This document shows, one piece after another, positions 42,084 to 51,971 of a DNA stretch of 64,000 nucleotides. The DNA lies in assembly GCA_029261195.1 (NCBI GenBank), contig JAJDBU010000063.1:1-64000 (forward strand), given 5' to 3'. Positions within the stretch are counted from its first letter, which is position 1. Every line of letters starts with the position of its first letter. The position numbers and the translations under genes were made by a program. The notes under the pieces are model-generated. The model searched no databases. It saw only the letters and a program-made list of their open reading frames with translations, and was not told where the DNA came from. Source of the DNA: Nitrospirota bacterium (GTDB lineage Bacteria > Nitrospirota > Nitrospiria > SBBL01 > JAADHI01).

Positions 42084-43559
42084 GTGAACTCTTTAGGACG
42101 TTACGAAATTGTAGAAGAACTGGGTCGAGGTGCAATGGGCATTGTCTACCGGGGGAGCGATCCAAAAATAAACCGAACCGTTGCCTTGAAATGTCTTCAT
42201 GCCAACTTACTTGAGGGCGATACGGGTATCGGAGAGCGCTTTCATCAAGAAATGCGTGCACTCGGTCGTTTGGTTCATCCTAATATTGTGACGATATTTG
42301 ACGCTGGAGAAGCGGCCGATTCCGGACAGGCCTACATCGTCATGGAGTATGTGGAAGGGATTTCCCTGGCAGAGGTCATCAAAAAAAAACGAACACTTTC
42401 AATCGATCAGATTGTTCATATCGGCGTACAGATTTGTCGTGGACTCGATTTTGCTCACTCAAAAGGGGTGGTTCATCGGGATATTAAACCGGGGAATATC
42501 CTGCTTTCAGAAGATTTAATCAACGTCAAGATCGCAGATTTCGGCATTGCCAGATTAGACGATACCTCCTTAACACAAACTGATTGCCTCACAGGAACCC
42601 CACAGTATATGTCTCCGGAACAATGCCGAGGCGATAAGCTGGATGGTCGCTCCGATCTTTTTGCTCTCGGTGTTTTGCTTTATGAACTTCTGGCCCAGGA
42701 AAAGGCCTTTCAGGGCGATTCCTTCACAAGTATCCTGCTTCAGGTACTCAGTGATACGCCAAAACCCCCTTCCACCGTTTCATCTCATATTCCGGAATCT
42801 CTAAGTGAAGTGGTGATGCATGCTTTGGAAAAGAAACCGGAACAGCGATTTGCTTCAGGAAATGAAATGGCGGATGCCCTGCTGAATGGCATTAAAATGC
42901 CTGTACCCCTGGCTCCTCCGGAAGAAGATGAAAATGAAAATGAAGATGAAGACGACGCGACAAGAGTGCTTACACCTCTTGATGCTCGAGTTCTAGATAA
43001 GAGGAAGGTGTCAGACGAAAAGTCGAAATCACCCCAGACTCGCTATCTTGTAGTGATTTCCGTCTTATTGGTGATTGCAGCGGGGCTTTTCTTTGCCCTT
43101 CGGAAGTCTCCTCAAATGGCTGAACCTGAAAAGGTGGACATCGAAGCCGGGCGTAAAAAAATTGACGATATAAATACTAAAGCTGAGGCAGAGGCCAAGG
43201 CAAAAGAAGCAGCCAGAGTTAAAGCAGAAGCCAAGGCAAAATCAAAAGAAACAGCCAGAGCTAAGGCTGAAGCCAAAGTAAAAGAAACCGCCAGGGTTAA
43301 GGCTTTGGCTTTGGCTGAGGCTGATCGCTTAAGAATTAAAAAACTTTCTGCCGGCCTCTTGCATTTTAATACAAGCCCTAGCGGCGCCGATATTTTAATC
43401 AATGGTGAGCTGAAGGGTATCAGTCCAGTGTCGATAGAATTGGTGGGCGGAAAACCCTATGACCTAGTGATCAGGAAGGCGGGCTATCACGCTTTAGAGG
43501 CAACGATTGATGTCCCTGTAGGAGAAACACCCATGAACCTCACATTATTAGAGGAGTAA
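42084..43559 (+). CDS. membrane Ser/Thr protein kinase with PEGA domain
   Basis: A Hanks-type kinase of the PknB group. The glycine loop is LGRGAMGIVYRG, with Lys36, the catalytic His131-Arg-Asp133 loop, Asp152 of DFG and activation-loop threonines before GTPQYMSPEQ. An acidic juxtamembrane run ends in DDATRVLTP, a plausible autophosphorylation and FHA-binding site. One membrane helix lies near residues 318-340. Outside, an alanine/lysine/glutamate-rich helix with internal repeats is followed by a PEGA domain (FNTSPSGADILINGE). GTG start with AGGATG ahead. It is tightly linked to the CsgG-like genes, and it is the only kinase of this type in the window, about 13 kb from the FHA proteins. Confidence 0.9.
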   Translation: MNSLGRYEIVEELGRGAMGIVYRGSDPKINRTVALKCLHANLLEGDTGIGERFHQEMRALGRLVHPNIVTIFDAGEAADSGQAYIVMEYVEGISLAEVIKKKRTLSIDQIVHIGVQICRGLDFAHSKGVVHRDIKPGNILLSEDLINVKIADFGIARLDDTSLTQTDCLTGTPQYMSPEQCRGDKLDGRSDLFALGVLLYELLAQEKAFQGDSFTSILLQVLSDTPKPPSTVSSHIPESLSEVVMHALEKKPEQRFASGNEMADALLNGIKMPVPLAPPEEDENENEDEDDATRVLTPLDARVLDKRKVSDEKSKSPQTRYLVVISVLLVIAAGLFFALRKSPQMAEPEKVDIEAGRKKIDDINTKAEAEAKAKEAARVKAEAKAKSKETARAKAEAKVKETARVKALALAEADRLRIKKLSAGLLHFNTSPSGADILINGELKGISPVSIELVGGKPYDLVIRKAGYHALEATIDVPVGETPMNLTLLEE

Positions 43560-43564
43560 AACCC

Positions 43565-45475
43565 ATGAAAATGACTAAGATGACGACCTTAATCGCCTTG
43601 TTTACCTTTCTTCTTCTCAAGGTCTCAATCGGGGAGGCAGCCCTTCAAAAAGGGGCGCTCGCTCCCTCTTTCCCGGCTTTAGACTCAGAAGAAAAGGCTC
43701 AGATGGCGATTCTTTATTTTTTTAAACACAGTTCCAAGTCGTCGATAAAAGGTTTGGAGCATCTCAAAACACAACACCTTGAATATCAAAATTCTGGCAT
43801 TGAAATTTATGCAATCAGTCAGTCCGCTTCAAAGGAACTTAATGAATATCTCAAGATGTCTCCGCTTCCTTTCACAGTGATTAAGGAAGGTGGAAAAATA
43901 TTCAAGGACTACGGTGTGCAGATTATTCTTCCGACAACCTATGTCCTGAGTGCCGGGGGACGTGTGTCCGATATTCTCGAAGGAGGCGGGCCGACATCCA
44001 ATCAATTTATGACAACTGTGGCTCAACGAAGCCTGCAATTGAAAAAGCCCGCCCTGGCAAAAAAACTTTACGTAAAGGCTCTGGAAAAAATGCCGGATGA
44101 TCTTTCCACCCAGGCCGGACTGGGGCATGCTCTCTTAGTTGAGGGGGAATTCGATCAGGCTGAAGCGGTTTTTACCAAAGTTGCACATCAGAGTTCGCCT
44201 GATGCGGTACTGGGTCAGGAAGGTTTGGCAGCGGTCCATTTGAAGAAAGGCGAAAACGATAAAGCGCTTGCAATTGCTGAAGAAATCAATAAGGCAGATC
44301 CTGAAAACGGACTGGTTTATTTAATTAAGGGAAATATCCTCGCCGGGCAGGGGGATCAGGATGGCGCTTTAGCCTCCTATGATCAAGCCATTGAAGGCAA
44401 GCTCAGTCAGGATTGGCAAGAAGCGGAAGTTTTTAATCAAGCGGGCCGCATCCATTCGGAACAAGGACAATACAAACAAGCAGAAGCAATGTATCTTCAA
44501 GCCTATAACAACAATCCTTTCTCTTCTGAAATACTGACCAACCGGGGGGCACTTTACGAAAAACAGGGCAAAGCTCAAGCGGCGCTTGCATTTTACGAAG
44601 AGGCCTTGCTGACCGATCCGAAGGACGATGTCGCCGTCCTCCTCGCAAAACGTGTTATGCAGAACCTGGCATTTAAAGAAGATCTGGAACGCCAGAAACG
44701 CGTGGATACCCTGGTGAGTGAGTTGAGTGAGCGTTTTAAAAAAGGAAGCGTTGCCAGTACGGAAGTCTCTGACTCCTGGTCTTCCCGACCGATGACCCTT
44801 GCCTTTTTGGGTTTGAAATCTTTGGGAGGCGGTCTGCTCCGTGAAGGCATGCTGGAAGTGTTTCAACAGGAAATTGCGCAAAATTTGATGGCTTCCGGAC
44901 GGGTTTCAGTTGTTGAGCGCGAGATTATGGAAAAACTGCTCTTAGAACTCAAACTGGGTTCATCTGAGCTGGCTGACCAGGAAACGGCGCTTAAATTAGG
45001 AAAACTACTTGCTGCTCGTTTGATTGTGACAGGCAGTCTTGTGCAGACACGAGGAGGTGCCCGCCTCAGCCTACGATTGATTGACCCCGAGACTTCGGCC
45101 ATTAAAATCACCTATTCCGGTGAAATCGGTCCTGATAAAAACCTGATTGCCCTTGGCGATGAGACGGGGAGCGGCATACAAAAACGAATTCAGTCACTCT
45201 ATCCGCTTCGAGGAAAAATTGCGCTGGTTGAAGAGGATGGACAGGTCATCATCAATCTTGGCAAAAAACACGGCATCCTTCCGGGGACGGAAATGAAGAT
45301 CATTTCTGAGGGAGAGGCCATTATGATGGATGGCAAGATCATCGGACATCGCAAGAAAAAAGTGGGTTTACTTGAAATTGTTGAAGTGGAAGATCGGCTT
45401 TCCTATGGAAAGTTGATTGAAAAAACAGCAAACATTGAAAAAGATCAGAAGGTATTGGAAAGTGCAAAGAAGTAA
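43565..45475 (+). CDS. thioredoxin-like / TPR / CsgG-like / FlgT-C-like protein
   Basis: A secreted 636-residue protein with a signal peptide ending near GEAA. Residues 30-150 resemble a peroxiredoxin or thioredoxin fold (ILYFFKHSSKSS) without the CXXC pair. Residues about 155-380 are TPR repeats. Residues about 415-545 form a CsgG/FlgO-like domain (VVEREIMEKLLLELKL, LGKLLAARLIVTGS). The C-terminus (VIINLGKKHGILPGTEM) looks like the SH3-like end of FlgT. It starts six bases after the kinase. I infer a periplasmic or outer-membrane assembly role; no enzyme activity is evident. Confidence 0.75.
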   Translation: MKMTKMTTLIALFTFLLLKVSIGEAALQKGALAPSFPALDSEEKAQMAILYFFKHSSKSSIKGLEHLKTQHLEYQNSGIEIYAISQSASKELNEYLKMSPLPFTVIKEGGKIFKDYGVQIILPTTYVLSAGGRVSDILEGGGPTSNQFMTTVAQRSLQLKKPALAKKLYVKALEKMPDDLSTQAGLGHALLVEGEFDQAEAVFTKVAHQSSPDAVLGQEGLAAVHLKKGENDKALAIAEEINKADPENGLVYLIKGNILAGQGDQDGALASYDQAIEGKLSQDWQEAEVFNQAGRIHSEQGQYKQAEAMYLQAYNNNPFSSEILTNRGALYEKQGKAQAALAFYEEALLTDPKDDVAVLLAKRVMQNLAFKEDLERQKRVDTLVSELSERFKKGSVASTEVSDSWSSRPMTLAFLGLKSLGGGLLREGMLEVFQQEIAQNLMASGRVSVVEREIMEKLLLELKLGSSELADQETALKLGKLLAARLIVTGSLVQTRGGARLSLRLIDPETSAIKITYSGEIGPDKNLIALGDETGSGIQKRIQSLYPLRGKIALVEEDGQVIINLGKKHGILPGTEMKIISEGEAIMMDGKIIGHRKKKVGLLEIVEVEDRLSYGKLIEKTANIEKDQKVLESAKK

Positions 45476-46196
45476 TCTCCAATATTCCAATTTCTCTAGG
45501 ACATTGACGATCATAGCTCTGTTGTCATGGCTAGGTGCTTGTGCGAGTAAAGCACCTAGCCAAGCTCCTGACCTTCGGCCCGCCACCGAAAAACCTGAAA
45601 TTTTAACAGTGGCAGTACTGGATTTTGAGAACAATAGTATCGGGCCTGCTTCAGTAACATCAGGCTTAGGACAAGTCTTTGCTGACCGGATTTTTGAGCG
45701 TTTGTCCGGGCAGCCGGGAATTATTGTTGTTGATCGGGAATCCATAGAAAAAATTTTAGAGGAACTTTCCCTCTCCAGTCAGGGGCTGACTGAGGCAGAA
45801 GGGCGATTGCGACTTGGGAAATTATTGGGAGCACAATACCTGATTTTCGGGAGTTATATGTCCATCGGGGAAGCAATTCGGATTGATGCCAGGGTGATTG
45901 AAGTGGAACGGGGTACCGTCGAAGGCATCGCGCAGGAGGGGATGCTTTCCGACCGGCAGCAATTGACGATGGCTTTGTCTGAAAAAGTGGCCGACAAACT
46001 ATTTGATAAAGCCAGTGCTTTCGCAGCGCAAATGCCGGAATCGAGTCAAGGTCATTTTCAACGCGGGCTTTCCTTTGAAAGAAAAAATAAATTGGACAAA
46101 GCATTAAAATATTACCAAAAGGCCCTTGCGCTTGATCCACAGAATCAGGGGGCACGAGATCGAATGGAAGCCTTATTACTCAAGGAGATGGAATGA
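45462..46196 (+). CDS. CsgG-family lipoprotein with TPR tail
   Basis: GTG 45462 follows AGAAGG and overlaps the preceding gene. The signal ends in the lipobox LGAC. The central domain has the CsgG fold (VAVLDFENNS, ADRIFERLS, VDRESIEKILEEL, LGKLLGAQYLIFGSY). The last 60 residues are a single TPR hairpin. CsgG forms the outer-membrane channel of curli export, and HfaB-like relatives anchor holdfast. This copy lacks an obvious long membrane-inserted beta insertion, so pore formation is doubtful. Confidence 0.78.
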   Translation: MQRSNLQYSNFSRTLTIIALLSWLGACASKAPSQAPDLRPATEKPEILTVAVLDFENNSIGPASVTSGLGQVFADRIFERLSGQPGIIVVDRESIEKILEELSLSSQGLTEAEGRLRLGKLLGAQYLIFGSYMSIGEAIRIDARVIEVERGTVEGIAQEGMLSDRQQLTMALSEKVADKLFDKASAFAAQMPESSQGHFQRGLSFERKNKLDKALKYYQKALALDPQNQGARDRMEALLLKEME

Positions 46197-47473
46197 AACC
46201 CTATAATAATACGAAATCATCGAAAAAAATGCTTCAAGAAAATGTGTCAGGACGGGTCATTTTTCGCTACTGCACCACAATCATATTAAGCCTCATTTTT
46301 GCCCTGCCGGTTGTGGCATGGTCCGCTGATATGCTGGGGAAAAAGGCGCTTAAAGGCCTTTATCAAACGAACAGTTACAAAGAAATTGTCAAGACCTTAG
46401 ATGGGCTTGAAGAATGGAAAAACTATCAGTCCTTCTACCTGGGCTTGAGTCATTTACGTCTGGGAAATACAAATTCAGCCATACAGGCATGGAAAAACTA
46501 TGTCGATTTAGAACAGGGGAGCGAAGGCGGAAGAAAGATTTCCAAATATCTAAGTATTCTGATACAGCAAGAGGCAAAAGAGACCGCTAAAATGGCGGTG
46601 AATCAGGAAAAGTCTTTATCAACAAATTTCGATCCCAAGGCCATCGCTGTCCTGCCCTTTCAGAATTTAGGCGATCAAAACTACAATTCCTTGTCAAAGG
46701 GATTAGCCGAAATGGTCATCACTGATTTATCGAACGTCAAAGGTTTGATGGTTGTTGAACGGATTAAAATGCAAGCGATCTTAAACGAATTGAAGCTATC
46801 AAAATCGGCTCTTGTCGATCAAAAGAGTGCTCCGCGACTTGGAAAGCTTGTGGGTGCGGGAAAGATCACTACTGGCAGTTTTTTAGACCTTAAAGATGAA
46901 AAAATGCGTCTTGATGCCACAGTGACGCGCACCGAAAATGGCAAACGCCTGACTTCGAGTGATGCCAGCGGTTCACTTTCCAGCTTTTATCAGTTGGAAA
47001 AAACATTGGTGATTAAGATTTTAAATGGGCTTGGATATAGTCTGCAAAGCCTGGATAGCCGGACACGACTCGCAATCGAAAAGGTGCATACCAAAAATTT
47101 AAAGGCATTTCATCACTATTCAGATGGACTTAATCTTTTCGATCAAGGGAAATACCCTGAAGCTTCACGATCATTTTTTCTTGCCCTTGAGGAAGACCCT
47201 CAGTTTAGCCTGGCAAGAAAATCCCTTTTAAATACACCCATCGCACAAATTAATTTGACTGCAATGGTGGCAGGAGCAGAGGGAGTCGAGAAGGGCGGGG
47301 CAGCCCCAGAGATTAAAATAAGTGTCGGTGCCGCTCGACTTGTAAAATCAACCGGGGCATCTAATTCACCCATACCCACCCTGCCTCAAATTACGCAACA
47401 ACCGGTGGGTAATGGAAGGGGTGCCGGATCGACAACAAGCGTACCGGTTACGATTCAGCTTCAATTGCCATAG
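46193..47473 (+). CDS. CsgG/FlgO-like secreted protein
   Basis: An exported 426-residue protein (signal cleavage near AWSA). An N-terminal helical part precedes the CsgG/FlgO-like domain (IAVLPFQNLG, MVVERIKMQAILNELKL, LGKLVGAGKITTGSF). A TPR-like unit follows (GLNLFDQGKYPEASRSFFLALEEDP) and a low-complexity tail. ATGA overlap with the upstream lipoprotein. It is the third consecutive paralogous domain of this kind, which suggests a hetero-oligomer. Confidence 0.75.
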   Translation: MKPYNNTKSSKKMLQENVSGRVIFRYCTTIILSLIFALPVVAWSADMLGKKALKGLYQTNSYKEIVKTLDGLEEWKNYQSFYLGLSHLRLGNTNSAIQAWKNYVDLEQGSEGGRKISKYLSILIQQEAKETAKMAVNQEKSLSTNFDPKAIAVLPFQNLGDQNYNSLSKGLAEMVITDLSNVKGLMVVERIKMQAILNELKLSKSALVDQKSAPRLGKLVGAGKITTGSFLDLKDEKMRLDATVTRTENGKRLTSSDASGSLSSFYQLEKTLVIKILNGLGYSLQSLDSRTRLAIEKVHTKNLKAFHHYSDGLNLFDQGKYPEASRSFFLALEEDPQFSLARKSLLNTPIAQINLTAMVAGAEGVEKGGAAPEIKISVGAARLVKSTGASNSPIPTLPQITQQPVGNGRGAGSTTSVPVTIQLQLP

Positions 47474-47492
47474 TCAAGGGAGAGGACTTCAA

Positions 47493-49187
47493 ATGAATAA
47501 TATCATCCATAAACGCTTCTTTATATTTTCACTTTTTCTGGCACTGGTTTTTTCAGGGTGCAGTGTTTCTTCCTCGAACCAGGACACAGAAAACACATCA
47601 TCTCTCGATTTTACTCTGCAATTTCCTGAAATCATTACACCCCAGGCCGCAAAGGCAGTCAAAGCCCTGAATGCCGATCCCAATAGCGTGGCCTCTTTAA
47701 CCCTGGGTGTCACGGACCAAGCGGGAACCTTACTCACTTCAACCACAATATCTGTTACACCCAATGCCCTTGTGTCTATCTCCTTTGATGTCCCCCTGGG
47801 TCGTGCCCTCTCCATCAATGCAACACTTTTGAATGTTGCAGGTAAACCGCTCTTTAAGGGCCGGAGCATTCCGCTTGATTTTGAACGGGGCCGTTCACAA
47901 TCGCTGACCATCGTCATGAATTTCATTCAATCTTTACTGGGGAGCTGGTTACTTGTTGAAGATAATGGACTCCCTGTCGGAGGGGGCGCTGACCCTGGTG
48001 TGCTCACTTTTATTAGTAGTACTGAGTATTTTATGGCAGATGATAATGCCAGATTTCAGGACTGCTCCGTTGGGATGGAGCATGGTTTCTATTCCTGGAA
48101 CGTCTTTAACGATATCTTGAATGTCACCGGTAACATCGTAGATACAAGCGGCGGTTGCGGATTAAATGATCCTACCGAAGGTCTATTGAGCAATGTGAAG
48201 TTAACTGTCAACAATGACACCTTGCTTCTAGTGGATTCCGATGGTGAGTCAGCGAAACTCACAAGGGTTAAATCCGATACAAACCCTTTGATCGGTGTTT
48301 GGGTAGGCACTAACGATGTTTCCTCAAGCGTCATCACTTTTGTGAGTGATACAGAATATTTTTTCGCCGACGATCATTCTAAAGACCCTGTGAGCTGTGG
48401 AGGGGTATCCCCGAAAAATAGCGGCATGGAGCATGGGACTTACACCCATAACCCCACGACAGGTGCCTTCAGTGTCACCAGTAATATTTTTGATACGAAC
48501 GGGGCTTGCGGATTGAACAACCCTCCGACAAACTCCTTTGCGAATGCGACGCTGACGATTCAGAATGACACTTTAGTTTTAACCGATCCTCTACTAAATG
48601 AAACATTTCATTTCTCAAGAGTTAATTTTGCTGATTATTTTCCGATTGCTTTGGGAAAATCCTGGAAGTATCAAAATGCTGCCGATCCGACAGACACTTT
48701 TACCGATACCGTTGAAGCGATTAGCTTCGGGGGAAAGGCGGCTTTCAAAGTTGGAGAGACACAAGAATACCTTATCGTTGATAACGACGGCACTTCTTTT
48801 AATATCCTTGCTTTATTCGATGAAGGACTCCTGGTCAATATTCCTGATGTGTCGATGGGCATCATATCGGATCAGATGGTCTTCAATTTGGATTCCGGTA
48901 TCTCAGGATCTACTGATACGGTCTTTCGTTTCTGGGATAATATCAACCCGGCGGTCAAAGGTATTTACGGAATCGATCCATCTCTAAATGACCTGATCGT
49001 CTGGGTTTTTCTTGATAAAAATCATCCGGCGAACAGCCATAATAACGCTTTGGGTATTCCAGCCTCTCTTGGTGCCGTGACCGATATTAGCTGGTATCAA
49101 AAAGGTGTCGGAGGCATTGTCTATATTGATATTGATGCGGCGGCAGGGACCATTGTCAGTCATTATGACTTGGTTGATTCCGGTTAA
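47493..49187 (+). CDS. lipoprotein with duplicated beta module
   Basis: Start ATG 47493 (AGAGGAC ahead); signal ends in lipobox FSGC. After a transthyretin-like stretch, two homologous modules of about 110 residues follow. Each has a TEYF-ADD motif, GMEHG-Y, and a cysteine pair closed by GxCGLN-P, probably disulphide-linked. The C-terminal third (YFPIALGKSWKYQNAADPTDTF) is another beta domain. The protein family is not recognised. It lies 19 bases after the CsgG-like gene, so it may be a surface-exposed client or adhesin of that system. Confidence 0.7.
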   Translation: MNNIIHKRFFIFSLFLALVFSGCSVSSSNQDTENTSSLDFTLQFPEIITPQAAKAVKALNADPNSVASLTLGVTDQAGTLLTSTTISVTPNALVSISFDVPLGRALSINATLLNVAGKPLFKGRSIPLDFERGRSQSLTIVMNFIQSLLGSWLLVEDNGLPVGGGADPGVLTFISSTEYFMADDNARFQDCSVGMEHGFYSWNVFNDILNVTGNIVDTSGGCGLNDPTEGLLSNVKLTVNNDTLLLVDSDGESAKLTRVKSDTNPLIGVWVGTNDVSSSVITFVSDTEYFFADDHSKDPVSCGGVSPKNSGMEHGTYTHNPTTGAFSVTSNIFDTNGACGLNNPPTNSFANATLTIQNDTLVLTDPLLNETFHFSRVNFADYFPIALGKSWKYQNAADPTDTFTDTVEAISFGGKAAFKVGETQEYLIVDNDGTSFNILALFDEGLLVNIPDVSMGIISDQMVFNLDSGISGSTDTVFRFWDNINPAVKGIYGIDPSLNDLIVWVFLDKNHPANSHNNALGIPASLGAVTDISWYQKGVGGIVYIDIDAAAGTIVSHYDLVDSG

Positions 49188-49284
49188 AATGGAGAGGCAT
49201 ATCGATTAATGAAACTTATTAAATTTAATGTGTTAATGAATTATCCATGAACGAAAAAACGACTGACTTATGAAAGAGGTGAAC

Positions 49285-50835
49285 ATGCAGGGAATCAACT
49301 GGAATCTCACCATCATTTTCTTTATTACCATTATCGCCCTGGCAAGCCCTCGCGTGTCATTCGGGCAGATTGATGCAGATTACGACGCCCTGTTGTCAAA
49401 AGGGATAACTGAGTTAGAACAGAATGACTTGGAGACGGCTCTACACGATTTCGAGGCCGCCCGACGAAAAAAAAACGGCCGAGTGCAAGCTCATTATTAC
49501 ATTGCCGTAACCCATGCGCGGGCGAATCGTGTTAAAGAAGCAGAAGAAAATTTTGAGAAAGTCCTTGAAATAGAACGCACTTTCATCCCAGCCCACTTCG
49601 ATTTAGGGGTGCTCTACTATCAAACTCGGGAGGATGAAAAAGCCCTGAAGTCTTTCGAGTTGGTTGAAAGTATCGACCCGGAACGGGCTCGGGTCTACTT
49701 TTATCAAGGGGTCATCCTGAAGCGAAATGGAAATGAAAAAGAAGGGGAACTGAAACTTGAAAAAGCGGTGTCTCTTGATCCTGCGCTTGCAGCTGAAATC
49801 CACTTTCTGTCGGGGGCTTCTAATTTTCAATCCGGAGATCTCGATTCAGCAATAAAAGAGTTTCAGGGGGTCATTACGCTTACCCCTGAAGGGGAACTCG
49901 CAGACTCAGCGCGAGACTTTATCACCCAGATTGAGACCAAGCCAAAACAGGAAAAACGCTTATTACTGACTTTTTCTCTCGGCCTTCAGTACGATGACAA
50001 TGTGATTCTGGAGCCGAGGCAGTCTTCTGCTGCTTCGACAGGCATTTCATCAAAATCCGATTTTGTCGGCATGCTTTATTTTCGTGGAAAGTATCAATGG
50101 CTGAAGCGCGGCGACTGGAGTGGAGATTTGGCATTGAGTTACTTCCTTAATTTTCATCAGGATGAGACGCTGGTTGATTTTGATATTCAAGACAATCATC
50201 TCTCAACAAGTTTCGGTCGCCGATTTGGAAAGAATCAATTGGAACTGAGATATGAAGTTCAATTTGCGTCACTTGCAGGGGAATCTTTTCTCTTTAGCCA
50301 CAAAGCGGGCCCTCGGTTTATCAGGCGCCATTCAAAAAAACAGATTACTGAGCTTTCTTATTCCTACGGCGATAAAGATTTTAAGGATGTTCCTCTTCTA
50401 TTTCCCCGTAATTCAGAACGGGATGTAAAAACGCATCAGGTCGTCCTGACCCACTACCATCGTTTGGATAAAGAGGGAAGTCTGTATGGCGGTTATTCCT
50501 TTGACAAAGAGAGTGCTGGAGATTCAGCGGCAGAAGATGACTGGAGCTTTGATGCTCACCACATCAAAGCAGGCATGGTCTTGCCGGCCTGGCGAGATAT
50601 TACAACGCGCTTTGAGGCCAATGTCACACAACGCCAATTCAGCAATAATAACCAGCTGGTGCTAACAACAAAACGAAAAGATGATGACCTCCTCTTCGTT
50701 CTGAGCTTTTCAAAACCACTCAGTGGACACCTCGACTTGACGGCACAGTATCTCTATCAGGATAATGACTCGAATATTTCTGTTTTTGCTTATCGGAGAA
50801 GTATTATCGGATTAATTGCCACGGCCACATATTAA
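49285..50835 (+). CDS. TPR domain fused to an outer-membrane beta-barrel
   Basis: ATG 49285 is preceded by AGAGGTG at the right spacing. After a signal peptide (cleavage near SFGQ), residues about 35-215 are TPR repeats. The remaining 300 residues are alternating amphipathic strands ending in tyrosine, an outer-membrane barrel signature. The layout resembles Slam/DUF560-type surface lipoprotein translocators and BcsC/PgaA-like export pores, where periplasmic TPRs feed a barrel. It sits among lipoproteins, so lipoprotein surface display or polymer export are both possible. Confidence 0.72.
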   Translation: MQGINWNLTIIFFITIIALASPRVSFGQIDADYDALLSKGITELEQNDLETALHDFEAARRKKNGRVQAHYYIAVTHARANRVKEAEENFEKVLEIERTFIPAHFDLGVLYYQTREDEKALKSFELVESIDPERARVYFYQGVILKRNGNEKEGELKLEKAVSLDPALAAEIHFLSGASNFQSGDLDSAIKEFQGVITLTPEGELADSARDFITQIETKPKQEKRLLLTFSLGLQYDDNVILEPRQSSAASTGISSKSDFVGMLYFRGKYQWLKRGDWSGDLALSYFLNFHQDETLVDFDIQDNHLSTSFGRRFGKNQLELRYEVQFASLAGESFLFSHKAGPRFIRRHSKKQITELSYSYGDKDFKDVPLLFPRNSERDVKTHQVVLTHYHRLDKEGSLYGGYSFDKESAGDSAAEDDWSFDAHHIKAGMVLPAWRDITTRFEANVTQRQFSNNNQLVLTTKRKDDDLLFVLSFSKPLSGHLDLTAQYLYQDNDSNISVFAYRRSIIGLIATATY

Positions 50836-50895
50836 TAAAGTATATTTTTTGGTCTCCCAGGTGATGATTTTAGGAATACTCAAAAAGGATGTGGA

Positions 50896-51894
50896 ATGAA
50901 AACAAAATATTTTAGCGCATTATTTTTTACCGTCTTTCTTTTTTCTGGGTGTGCCCCCGCATATTATGAGTCCGTTTTTAAAAATGAAAACGAGATCTCC
51001 TCAAAAGATCAACTCCGTTTAAAGGGTTTTATTGAGGCCAGAGAATGGGACTCGGCCTACAAAATTGCGAATACATATCCCCAGGTTCAAAATACTTTTC
51101 ATGATATCGGGCGTATCCAGGACGCTATACAGCATTATGATGTTTGTAAGAAAGGAAGCAAAAGAAAACTTTTTCGCTGCCTGGATTCGCAGAGCGAAAT
51201 CTTTAATCAGGTTCCCGAAAAGACTCACCTGGGAAAGCCGACACGTCGGTTTGTCAGTGGATTTTTGGCTAGCGTAAGAAGTGAGATAAAGGCGTCTAAA
51301 AAAGAGATCAAGAAAAAAAGAAAAGTAGAACTGGTAAAAATAAAAAAACAGGACAAAGCACGTCAAAGAAGGAATGCCGAAAAAAAACGCCTCCTAGAGA
51401 AAGCGCTTGTCGCAAAGAACAAACAGAAAGCGACCAAGAAGTTTAAACCGGGAAAGCTAAAGAGACGTCTGTACGAAATCAATTGGACTCAAGAGGTTGG
51501 AGAGGCGGGAATACGCGGTGAAATGGCCGTAGCAGATCTCCCCTTCGAAAAAATATTTTTTGATATGAAGGAAAATAAAGATAAATCTTACAATTTTAGT
51601 TTGGTGATTATGCGTCCAAAGGGTGTAGACATTACCCCCAAGGATCTTGCAGTTAAAAAGTCATTGGAAATTATCCTCAAAAATATTGGAGATGTGACTC
51701 GACAAACAAAGCTTAGAAGTCGGCATTTGTTTGTCACTTACAAAACGGCCAATAATAATTTACAATACCAATTTGAAACAAAAGAGGCTCGGACTTACTT
51801 GAAAAAATTAGAATCAAAGCATTTGATTTCGGCGCAAAAATATATTAAGTCGGTATCAAAAAAAGCTCTGGACCGGCACAAAAAGGGTATGTAG
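50896..51894 (+). CDS. lysine-rich lipoprotein of unknown function
   Basis: Signal with lipobox FSGC. Residues about 30-125 are helical. Residues about 125-205 are a highly basic coiled stretch, and the last 130 residues form an alpha-beta domain. No family is recognised. The strong positive charge suggests contact with peptidoglycan, LPS or another anionic polymer. AAAGGATG-type ribosome site ahead; separated from the barrel gene by 60 bases. Confidence 0.6.
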   Translation: MKTKYFSALFFTVFLFSGCAPAYYESVFKNENEISSKDQLRLKGFIEAREWDSAYKIANTYPQVQNTFHDIGRIQDAIQHYDVCKKGSKRKLFRCLDSQSEIFNQVPEKTHLGKPTRRFVSGFLASVRSEIKASKKEIKKKRKVELVKIKKQDKARQRRNAEKKRLLEKALVAKNKQKATKKFKPGKLKRRLYEINWTQEVGEAGIRGEMAVADLPFEKIFFDMKENKDKSYNFSLVIMRPKGVDITPKDLAVKKSLEIILKNIGDVTRQTKLRSRHLFVTYKTANNNLQYQFETKEARTYLKKLESKHLISAQKYIKSVSKKALDRHKKGM

Positions 51895-51971
51895 TTTAAT
51901 CGGTCGATTTTTTCTAAATTTACCGGATACGAGAAGCTTACCCCATTTCAGTCAATGGATGGAGAAGACCT

